Below are positions 1-6,089 of a stretch of DNA of 12,071 nucleotides, piece by piece. Both the position numbers and the translations under genes were made by a program. The stretch lies in contig JBCCFD010000228.1 of assembly GCA_039029915.1 (NCBI GenBank), positions 1-12,071 on the forward strand. Direction: 5' to 3'. Under the pieces are notes generated by a model. That model was not told the DNA's origin. It saw only the letters and a program-made list of their open reading frames with translations, and searched no databases. The stretch's first letter is position 1. The number at the start of each line of letters is the position of its first letter. The stretch is from QQUD01 sp039029915 (lineage in GTDB: Bacteria > Chloroflexota > Anaerolineae > Promineifilales > Promineifilaceae).

Positions 1-14
1 AATTTAGAATAGTT

Positions 15-80
15 ATTGGTAATTGGTAATTGGTTAATAGGGAAGTTGGGAAACTCCTGATAACTAATTACCAATTTTTT
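15..80 (+). terminator. Long AT-rich hairpin with T6, built on a 7-bp tandem repeat
   Basis: Three head-to-tail heptamers (ATTGGTA, ATTGGTA, ATTGGTT at 15-35) form the left arm of an inverted repeat. Bases 21-36 pair with 61-76 over 16 positions with a single G-T wobble. The 24-nt loop can itself form a 4-bp AGTT/AACT stem. The right arm runs into T6 at 75-80. This is the layout of an intrinsic terminator for a plus-strand gene left of the window, although the stem is AT-rich. The T-run ends only 11 bp before the ATG at 92, which leaves no room for a separate promoter of that gene. The structure could therefore instead be an attenuator in its leader, or a mobile intergenic repeat such as the heptanucleotide STRR repeats known in cyanobacteria. 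Confidence 0.5.
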
Positions 81-91
81 ATTTTCAAACT

Positions 92-1021
92 ATGAAGATT
101 ACGATTACGCGCCAAATCGCTGCTGACGAATTTGCTGAAGTGTTCCCCTATACGGCCCGCGTTGAGATAATTTCGGCTACGAAAGATCCTGGCGCCGTTT
201 ATGAGGTTCCCATATTGGTTCGACATCACGGTATTCAAAAAAGCTTTCAGGTAGAAATTTTTGGATTTCGTTTGGATGCTAAAAAACCGGATGAGCTGCG
301 CCCTAAAATGGAACATATTTTACGAGGCTTGATTAATGCTGCTCGTTTTCCAACTTATGTGTTTATTGCTCGACGGGCGAAGGCGATTTTTCCTGTTTAC
401 ACAATTGGGGATGAGGTGGTGGCCTTAACGAATGAAGGCCCCGTGTTTCGTCATGTTGAGCTAGCTAAAGTGCGGCGCTATCTGACTGATTTCTTGCACG
501 ATGCCAAGATTTTAGGTGAAGAGGGAAAAAGCGATAAGCTGCACGTGCGGGGGATTAGCCGTCATACGCTGGGGTTGCGGAGACCGGTCATGTATTTAAA
601 GAAGCGTGCCCTGCAAGGGGAAGATTTCTGGGCACCTGTATTTCAATCTAGCAACGGCCGTTCCATTTATGCCTATGCGGCAAGCGAGCGGCAGGAGATC
701 AATCGCGGTGATCAGGAAGTCTTGACATTACACAAATTGGTGGCTAATGGGCTGCAGCAGGATAAGCGTCTAACCGACCTCTATCATCTGCGCCCAGATC
801 GCTTGATGCCCTCATACTGGGAGCGACTTAAAAAAACAAGCGATTTTTTAGAAGATACGACTGTTGGCAACAGTAGCTTCCCACTGTATAAAAATGGCAA
901 CGTCTATTTTGCGGTTGAAAAACGCTTGGAAGAAGAGCGATTTGGCCTCTTTATTGGGGAAAGTAAAACGGCCATTGTTGAACACGTTACGGCAGACCTC
1001 AAGCGGCGCGGATTATTGTAA
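92..1021 (+). CDS. Unrecognised 309-aa protein
   Basis: I do not recognise the family. The 309-residue protein has no signal peptide and no membrane segment, so it is probably cytoplasmic. It is rich in Lys/Arg and aromatic residues. The first half alternates short beta-like stretches (for example VYEVPILVRHH and SFQVEIFGF near residues 36-58). The second half is more helical and charged and ends in LKRRGLL. No catalytic motif or Cys cluster is visible. The start is the first ATG in an open frame, but no Shine-Dalgarno sequence precedes it, and the next in-frame ATG lies about 70 codons downstream, so the start is the least certain part. The gene stands alone, with a hairpin on each side. One ACGGCCGT palindrome lies inside it, read as Asn-Gly-Arg. 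The length, unbroken frame and lack of a comparable competing frame support a real gene. Confidence 0.8.
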   Translation: MKITITRQIAADEFAEVFPYTARVEIISATKDPGAVYEVPILVRHHGIQKSFQVEIFGFRLDAKKPDELRPKMEHILRGLINAARFPTYVFIARRAKAIFPVYTIGDEVVALTNEGPVFRHVELAKVRRYLTDFLHDAKILGEEGKSDKLHVRGISRHTLGLRRPVMYLKKRALQGEDFWAPVFQSSNGRSIYAYAASERQEINRGDQEVLTLHKLVANGLQQDKRLTDLYHLRPDRLMPSYWERLKKTSDFLEDTTVGNSSFPLYKNGNVYFAVEKRLEEERFGLFIGESKTAIVEHVTADLKRRGLL

Positions 1022-1024
1022 AAA

Positions 1025-1051
1025 GTGTCCTTGCCCCCACGGCAAGGACAC
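1025..1051. terminator. Perfect 11-bp hairpin after the 309-aa gene
   Basis: GTGTCCTTGCC (1025-1035) pairs perfectly with GGCAAGGACAC (1041-1051) around a CCCAC loop, starting 4 nt after the stop codon. The stem is strong, but on the plus strand it is followed by ATACCCC rather than a T-run. On the minus strand it would be followed by TTTTAC. It may end transcription of the preceding gene. It may also be one state of the larger structure described for 1026-1145, because its right arm has a second perfect partner downstream. Confidence 0.5.
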
Positions 1052-1145
1052 ATACCCCTCGAGTTAGCACGGTGCTCCCAGAAAGCAAACGGCAGTTTGC
1101 TTTCATCACTCGGTCTAACGCGGCTTTGAAGTGCCCTGTCCTTGC
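1026..1145. other. Nested inverted repeats with alternative pairing (candidate structured RNA or repeat element)
   Basis: Seen directly: TGTCCTTGC occurs at 1026-1034 and again at 1137-1145, and its complement GCAAGGACA lies between them at 1042-1050, so the middle copy can pair with either flank but not both. The downstream pairing would enclose a nested GTTAG (1063-1067)/CTAAC (1115-1119) stem. That in turn encloses a perfect 10-bp GAAAGCAAAC (1081-1090)/GTTTGCTTTC (1095-1104) stem with a GGCA tetraloop. The region also holds CTCGAG (1058-1063) and a 17-nt motif (1114-1130) that recurs at 1357. No ORF or homopolymer tract explains it. Whether it acts as RNA or is a dispersed DNA repeat cannot be decided from one locus. 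Confidence 0.5.
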
Positions 1146-1245
1146 TGATTGATTACAAATATTCACATTTTAGGTCTCAACTGAACTGGTCAATTCAATA
1201 ATATATGTTTACGGCGTTACACCTTTGCAAAATAGTCGTTTGATT

Positions 1246-1278
1246 TTGAACGGAGATTTTTATTTCTAGAGGTATAAT
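1246..1278 (+). promoter_or_regulatory. Candidate promoter of the molybdopterin subunit gene
   Basis: A perfect TATAAT -10 box lies at 1273-1278, about 160 bp upstream of the dehydrogenase start and on its strand. The nearest -35-like hexamer is TTGAAC at 1246-1251, but the 21-bp spacer is longer than the usual 16-18, so the -35 assignment is weak. Transcription would begin near 1285, just before the 11-bp inverted repeat at 1287-1335. This would give a leader of about 150 nt full of secondary structure. Confidence 0.4.
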
Positions 1279-1286
1279 GCTTAAGT

Positions 1287-1390
1287 GAAACGAAGTTCCT
1301 GCTTAGATTAAAATGCTGGCTACAAACTTCGTTTCCTCGAGGTTCCGAAGCGTTTATCTAACACGGTTTTAAAATTAGAAACCTCGGAAC
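1287..1390 (+). other. Two consecutive hairpins in the leader of the dehydrogenase gene
   Basis: GAAACGAAGTT (1287-1297) pairs perfectly with AACTTCGTTTC (1325-1335). It is followed at once by the palindrome CCTCGAGG (1335-1342). A second nested structure follows: GTTCCGA (1342-1348) with TCGGAAC (1384-1390), enclosing TCTAA (1357-1361) with TTAGA (1375-1379). An alternative outer pairing is GAGGTT (1339-1344) with AACCTC (1380-1385), which competes with the GTTCCGA stem. The 17-nt stretch 1357-1373 matches 1114-1130 at 14 of 17 positions. If the TATAAT box at 1273 is used, these hairpins lie in the mRNA leader and could influence expression. Confidence 0.45.
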
Positions 1391-1437
1391 ACTTACGTGT
1401 TTATAGTATCCTGCAGAAGGCAATTTTCTTTGGAGGT

Positions 1438-3807
1438 ATGATGGCGGCAACCCAATTCTTTGGTGAACGGATAAAGCGAAATGAAGACCCCCGCTTGTTG
1501 AGCGGACAGGCTTTGTTTACGGATGATGTTAGCCTGCCCAACATGGCCCACGTCGCCTTTTTACGAAGCCCCCATGCCCATGCCACCATTTTAAGCATAG
1601 ATACGAGTGATGCTGAAGCGATGGAAGGCGTCATTGCTGTTTACACGGCCGAATCGCTTGGTGACTATTGGCAACACGGCCCGCTTCTTGTGCCGCCTCC
1701 CCCCGTGGCAGGTATGATCTTTAATGAGCGAACCCAGGTGCCGCTTGCCAAAGGCAAGGTGCGTTTTGCCGGTGAGCCTGTGGCGATGGTAGTGGCCACC
1801 AGTCGCTACATTGCCGAAGATGCAACCGAGCAAATTTGGGTGGATTTTGAAATGTTAGATGCCGTGGTCGATATGGAAACGGCCGTTTCTCAGAGCAGTG
1901 CTACCGTTCACGATGACGTGCCGCTTGCCCCCGGCGTTGGCAACAACGTGAATGCTCACGTGGTGCAAACAAAGGGATACGGCGCTAACTTCGATGCCAT
2001 TGCTGAAACGGCCGCTCACGTTATCAAGCGCCGCTTTTACTACGATCACGGTACCGCCGCCGCGATGGAAAATCGGGGCGTTGTGGCCGAGTGGGATCGG
2101 CGCGCGCAGCGGATGACGATTTGGGACACTACCCAAGCTCCTGTTTTTGTGCGGAACGGCATGGCGGCCATGCTGGGTCTATCAGAAAATCAGGTTCGGG
2201 TGATTGCGCCGTTTATTGGGGGCGGGTTTGGTCCCAAGATCATGATGTTTTATCAGGAAGAGGTGCTGGTGCCTTGGGCGGCCATGAAGCTAAACCGCCC
2301 GATTAAGTGGATCGAGGACCGAAGCGAGAATTTTGTGGCCACGACGCATGAGCGGGATCAAATTCACTGGGCGGAACTTGCTTTGGATGAAAACGGCCGT
2401 ATTCTGGCGCTGCGCGATAAGTTCCTACATGATGCAGGTGCCTATGCGCCATATGGGCTGACGGTACCGCTTAACAGCCAGTGCACCATGCTTGGTTGCT
2501 ATGATATCCCGCACTATTACAGCGAATTTACCTCGCTTTTTACGAATAAAACGATTGTCACCCCGTATCGTGGGGCAGGCCGCCAGCACGGCATTTTCGT
2601 GATCGAGAGGCTGTTAGACATTGCTGCTAAAAAACTAAACATCGACCGCACCGAAATTCGTCGCCTTAACTTTATCCAACCGGATCAGTTCCCTTACAAT
2701 AATGAGGTTATCTATCAAGATTTTGCACCTTTAACCTACGACAGTGGCAACTATGAACCGGCATTAGATCGGGCGTTAGAGATGATTGACTATTACAACT
2801 TCTTCAACAAAACACAGCCAGAAGCCAGAGCGGCAGGTCGCTATCTGGGACTAGGCATTGTGTCGTATGTGGAGGGGACGGGGATTGGCCCGTATGAAGG
2901 GGCGCGCGTGCAGGTGCAGAGTAACGGCCGTGTTTCCGTTGCTACCGGTATTGGGACGCAGGGGCAGGGGCACTTTACCGCCTTTGCCCAAATTGTGGCG
3001 GATCAAGTTGGGGTAGACGTTACCGAAGTGGACATTGTGACGGGAGATACCGACCAGTTCCACTGGGGCGCGGGCACTTTTGCTAGTCGTGGGGCCGTTG
3101 TGGCCGGCAATGCGATTAACGAAGCGGCGCTCGACGTGCGCCAAAAAATTCTGAAGCTAGCCAGTGAACTGCTTGAGGTTGATGAAGACGATTTAGAGCT
3201 AGCAGAAGGTCAGGTTATGCCCAAAGGCGTCCCCGATCGAGCAATGACGCTGGGCTCACTGGCGCAGCAGGCGAACCCAATGCGGGGAGCTGTTAAACCC
3301 GGTACCGAGCCGGGTCTAGAGTCGAGTAACTATTTTGGACCAGAGTATGGTGCCACGGCCAGTGGTGTTCATGCGATGATTGTAGAGATTGATCCTGAGA
3401 CAATGGCGCTCGACATTCAAAAATACGTCATTGTTCATGATTGTGGCAAAGTGATAAATCCCTTGATTTTGGATGGTCAAATTCACGGTGGTGTTGCCCA
3501 AGGTATCGGCAACGCGTTCTATGAAAAATTGAGCTACAGTGACGAGGGTCAGCTGCTCAGCGGTTCGTTTATGGATTATCTGCTGCCGACCTCAATGGAT
3601 GTCCCCCGCATGGAAATGGATCACATTACAACGCCCTCACCGCTTAATCCGCTGGGGATCAAAGGGGCAGGTGAAGCTGGCGCAATTCCTACAGGGCCTC
3701 TGTTTGCCCAAGCGATTGAGGATGCGTTAAGCCATACGGGGATTGAAATTCTGGAAATCCCACTGAGCCCTAGCCAGATTTGGGAAATGGTCGAATCAAG
3801 AAAATAA
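1438..3807 (+). CDS. Molybdopterin-binding large subunit, CO/xanthine dehydrogenase family (CoxL form II-like)
   Basis: Catalytic large subunit of a molybdenum hydroxylase, which binds the Mo-molybdopterin cofactor. The N-terminus has the family pattern F-G-x-R-I-K-R-x-E-D-P-R-L-L-S-G, followed by the Ald_Xan_dh_C-type region (to about residue 130) and the cofactor-binding domains. Key motifs are IGGGFG near residue 260, PYRGAGR at 376-382 and GIKGAGEAG at 740-748, whose Glu746 is the expected catalytic base. PYRGAGR matches the form II or general hydroxylase type (AYRGAGR), not the AYxCSFR loop of true aerobic CO dehydrogenase, so CO is an unlikely substrate. At 789 aa it is full length. GGAGG at 1432-1436 is 4 nt from the second ATG (1441) but only 1 nt from the first, so translation probably starts at 1441. 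The small iron-sulfur (CoxS) and FAD (CoxM) subunits that normally adjoin it are not in the window. The substrate is unknown. Confidence 0.93.
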   Translation: MMAATQFFGERIKRNEDPRLLSGQALFTDDVSLPNMAHVAFLRSPHAHATILSIDTSDAEAMEGVIAVYTAESLGDYWQHGPLLVPPPPVAGMIFNERTQVPLAKGKVRFAGEPVAMVVATSRYIAEDATEQIWVDFEMLDAVVDMETAVSQSSATVHDDVPLAPGVGNNVNAHVVQTKGYGANFDAIAETAAHVIKRRFYYDHGTAAAMENRGVVAEWDRRAQRMTIWDTTQAPVFVRNGMAAMLGLSENQVRVIAPFIGGGFGPKIMMFYQEEVLVPWAAMKLNRPIKWIEDRSENFVATTHERDQIHWAELALDENGRILALRDKFLHDAGAYAPYGLTVPLNSQCTMLGCYDIPHYYSEFTSLFTNKTIVTPYRGAGRQHGIFVIERLLDIAAKKLNIDRTEIRRLNFIQPDQFPYNNEVIYQDFAPLTYDSGNYEPALDRALEMIDYYNFFNKTQPEARAAGRYLGLGIVSYVEGTGIGPYEGARVQVQSNGRVSVATGIGTQGQGHFTAFAQIVADQVGVDVTEVDIVTGDTDQFHWGAGTFASRGAVVAGNAINEAALDVRQKILKLASELLEVDEDDLELAEGQVMPKGVPDRAMTLGSLAQQANPMRGAVKPGTEPGLESSNYFGPEYGATASGVHAMIVEIDPETMALDIQKYVIVHDCGKVINPLILDGQIHGGVAQGIGNAFYEKLSYSDEGQLLSGSFMDYLLPTSMDVPRMEMDHITTPSPLNPLGIKGAGEAGAIPTGPLFAQAIEDALSHTGIEILEIPLSPSQIWEMVESRK

Positions 3808-3850
3808 AACATTAGCTGAGTCATCCAGAAAATGTTTTATAAATTGACTC
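3804..3850 (+). terminator. AT-rich hairpin at the end of the dehydrogenase gene
   Basis: ATAAAACATT (3804-3813) pairs with AATGTTTTAT (3831-3840) over 10 bp and includes the stop codon. A competing GAGTCA (3818-3823)/TGACTC (3845-3850) pairing overlaps it. The right arm is T-rich and followed by AAATT, so this is at best a weak intrinsic terminator. The remaining intergenic DNA to 4052 shows no ORF and no convincing promoter. Confidence 0.35.
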
Positions 3851-4052
3851 GAAATGCTGAGCTTATCGAAGCGCGGTATTAGTAGCCTGCCTGTAAAAAT
3901 CCCTTTTCACTTAGGTATAAAGTAACCTACATTACTAATAGACTGATTCTCTTGCTTCATAACTTCTTCATATCTTCCCCATAATAAGACTACATTCATT
4001 TTTTATTCTGTAGAAATCATATTTTCGTTCGTTTATACATGGAGGCCTTATA

Positions 4053-5243
4053 TTGATTTCATTGTCACGCTTTATAATCCTAATTCCGATTGTGGGGGTT
4101 TTTGCTTTGGGGATGTATTTTTTTAATATGAATACGGCCGTTACCCAAGACGTTCCGCCAGAATACCGCGAAGAGTTTCCCACCTTACCCGACTCGCATT
4201 ACAACTATGCCAATGTGGATTTGCCCCGCTATTTTGAAAACGGAGATCTAGAAGACGCAGACAACACGCCAAACAACAACCCCGTCACCGATGCAGGGGC
4301 CACCTTAGGTCGCGTGCTTTTTTATGACGTCAGGCTGTCTGCCAATGACACAACGTCCTGCGCCTCCTGCCACGTTCAAGCGAATGGTTTTTCCGATCCG
4401 AATCCGTTTAGCACCGGATTTGAAGGCGGCCTGACGGGGCGCAATTCAATGGGATTGGCTAACGCCCGTTTTTATGAGCGGGGCGCGTTTTTCTGGGATG
4501 AGCGGGCCGAAACGCTAGAAGACCAAGTGTTGATGCCCATTCAAGACCCTGTCGAAATGGGCATGGATTTAGCTTCACTCGAAACCAAGCTAGCTACCAC
4601 TGACTTTTATCCTGACCTTTTCGAGGACGCCTTTGGAACGCCTGAGATCACGAGCGAGCGAATCTCGTTAGCACTGGCCCAGTTTGTGCGCTCAATGATT
4701 TCTTATGAATCAAAGTTTGATGAAGGGGTACAGTCTGATTTTGAAAACTTCACCGGATTAGAAGAACTGGGGCGCACAATATTTAACGGCAGTGGTCGGT
4801 GCAGCCAGTGTCATGAAACGCGGGCTCAGATTTTGGACGAACCGCGAAATATTGGGCTTGATTTAACAACAATCGATGCTGGGGTTGGTGGCGTGACAGG
4901 TAATGGTCAAGAAGATGGGGCGTTTAAAGTAGGGTCACTGCGAAATATTGCGTTAACAGCTCCCTATATGCACGACGGCCGTTTCCAAACTCTTGAAGAA
5001 GTCATTGAATTTTATAATGATGGGGTACAAGATCATGATAACTTAGACAGCATCATGCAAAATAACAACGGCAATGTGCGCCGCCTTAACTTATCAGATC
5101 AAGAAATCACCGCTTTAGTGGCTTATTTGAACACCTTTACTGATGAATCGTTTGTGACGGACGAGAAATTTTCCAATCCGTTCCAAATTGATTTGTCATT
5201 CTTCCCTGAAAAGGCGTACTTGCCACTCATCGTTGGTGAATAA
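4053..5243 (+). CDS. Di-heme cytochrome c peroxidase (CcpA/MauG family), exported
   Basis: Reduces hydrogen peroxide using electrons from small c-type cytochromes or a similar donor, outside the cytoplasmic membrane; MauG-like homologues instead oxidise partner proteins. Two CxxCH heme sites are present, CASCH at residues 103-107 and CSQCH at 250-254, the spacing of the two-domain family. The family stretches FFWDERAETLEDQ between the hemes and LTAPYMHDGRF near the C-terminus are both seen. Residues 7-25 form a hydrophobic segment serving as signal peptide or membrane anchor. The start is TTG: GGAGG at 4041-4045 lies 7 nt upstream, and the ATG at 4039 in the same leader leads to an early stop. 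The last eight residues, YLPLIVGE, form a tail outside the catalytic domain. It follows the dehydrogenase after 245 bp, but a shared transcript is not evident. Peroxidase and MauG-like roles cannot be separated here. Confidence 0.93.
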   Translation: MISLSRFIILIPIVGVFALGMYFFNMNTAVTQDVPPEYREEFPTLPDSHYNYANVDLPRYFENGDLEDADNTPNNNPVTDAGATLGRVLFYDVRLSANDTTSCASCHVQANGFSDPNPFSTGFEGGLTGRNSMGLANARFYERGAFFWDERAETLEDQVLMPIQDPVEMGMDLASLETKLATTDFYPDLFEDAFGTPEITSERISLALAQFVRSMISYESKFDEGVQSDFENFTGLEELGRTIFNGSGRCSQCHETRAQILDEPRNIGLDLTTIDAGVGGVTGNGQEDGAFKVGSLRNIALTAPYMHDGRFQTLEEVIEFYNDGVQDHDNLDSIMQNNNGNVRRLNLSDQEITALVAYLNTFTDESFVTDEKFSNPFQIDLSFFPEKAYLPLIVGE

Positions 5244-5247
5244 AAAA

Positions 5248-5285
5248 TCGCGGACTTGATTGATATTGTTCAATCAAGTCCGCGA
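5248..5285 (-). terminator. Intrinsic terminator between convergent genes
   Basis: A perfect 15-bp stem (TCGCGGACTTGATTG at 5248-5262 with its complement at 5271-5285) surrounds an 8-nt loop. The six A residues immediately left of the stem (5242-5247) read as T6 on the minus strand, so this is a textbook terminator for the small membrane protein gene transcribed leftward. For the plus-strand peroxidase the stem begins 4 nt after its stop but lacks a following T-run, so termination in that direction is likely weaker. Confidence 0.85.
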
Positions 5286-5330
5286 CGCTACAGTTTCAAA
5301 ACGTGGTTTTATGTTCTAAATGTGCTTGAA

Positions 5331-5645
5331 CTAGAATGCCTCGTTTTGAAAGCGGCGAGAAACCAAATTCATACCAACAATGGGGCCTAACCAGCCGCAA
5401 GGCATCACCAAAAGGGCAAGCCAACCAACCGGACCACTGCGTAAAAAGAGTTCAGGATTAGAATAGATTAAACTTGGGTCTAATCCGATGGTTGTGGCTA
5501 ACTGGGCCGTCAATGTTTGGCTCATGATAAGGATAAGGAGGGTGATGGCTCCAATGCCTGCCGTTTGGCGGATGTCTCGAAGGCGGCCAAGGCCTACAGC
5601 AAAAATAACAAGAATGGTCCACGTGATCATATAAGTTACTGACAT
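5331..5645 (-). CDS. Small three-helix membrane protein of unknown function
   Basis: A 104-aa protein I do not recognise. It has three hydrophobic segments, at about residues 5-19, 30-47 and 72-93. The first loop (RLRDIR, 21-26) and the C-terminal end (SRRFQ) are positively charged, which by the positive-inside rule places both in the cytoplasm and the N-terminus outside. A consensus AAGGAG (minus strand, at 5652-5657) is spaced 6 nt from the ATG, a strong start signal that argues the gene is real despite its size. It is monocistronic and converges on the peroxidase gene, sharing the hairpin at 5248-5285. The Pro-Cys-Gly-Trp-Leu-Gly-Pro stretch near residues 82-88 sits inside the third helix and is a useful search signature. 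The sequence gives no indication of function. Confidence 0.8.
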   Translation of the reverse strand: MSVTYMITWTILVIFAVGLGRLRDIRQTAGIGAITLLILIMSQTLTAQLATTIGLDPSLIYSNPELFLRSGPVGWLALLVMPCGWLGPIVGMNLVSRRFQNEAF

Positions 5646-6089
5646 GTCAATCTCCTTATGGTTGTTGGTTGCCTAACAGTCGTTGTCTGAATCTATAAAA
5701 GCATCTTAACGCAGGCAGTCGCAACAGTTCTTGATGTTTTCTATACGGCCGTTTGCTGTTTGTCGTTCGCTTGTTGGAAAACAACCCGTTCATTACGTAC
5801 AACGTTAAGAAGTACTAATTGGTTCCCATTTACTCTTTTAATTCTGCAAATCGAATCGTAAAATAGAATGCATCGGTAAATGACTTTGACCCAAGCGATG
5901 GTTTTGCCAAAATAAAAGCCGCTTACGTATGTAAATCTCACAAAATACCTTGAAATGAATTGGGTTGGCACTGTGAGACTTACTCGGTGAAGACCAAAAT
6001 CCCAACGACTTCTTTTTCAAGATACTGCTTGGTTTTCACAAAAAAGTAGAGCCATTCCAGTTGTCATCTAACAGTATTAGGACAATTCA
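5646..6089. other. 444-bp divergent intergenic region
   Basis: This region separates the leftward small membrane gene from the rightward transporter, so promoters for both should lie here. None is convincing. A TATAGA-like box on the minus strand near 5692-5697 lacks a well-spaced -35. On the plus strand, TTGACC at 5886-5891 is followed by only AT-rich sequence at -10 distance. The only clear element is an ACGGCCGT palindrome at 5745-5752, the sole exact copy outside a gene. Short minus-strand frames at 5741-5971 and 5838-6020 overlap one another, lack start signals and are not called. Confidence 0.5.

Noticed and set aside
15..35. Heptamer array considered as the start of a CRISPR or direct-repeat array
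   Set aside because: Units are 7 bp and contiguous with no spacers.
1855..3144. Minus-strand frames of 93 and 97 aa inside the dehydrogenase gene
   Set aside because: They lie wholly opposite a well-supported gene and have His/Arg/Pro-rich shadow composition.
1438..3807. True aerobic CO dehydrogenase (form I CoxL)
   Set aside because: The active-site loop is PYRGAGR instead of the AYxCSFR of form I, and CoxM/CoxS are absent.
5741..6020. Two overlapping minus-strand frames of 76 and 60 aa between the membrane protein and the transporter
   Set aside because: They overlap in different frames, lack Shine-Dalgarno sequences and have unusual composition; probably chance frames in AT-rich intergenic DNA.
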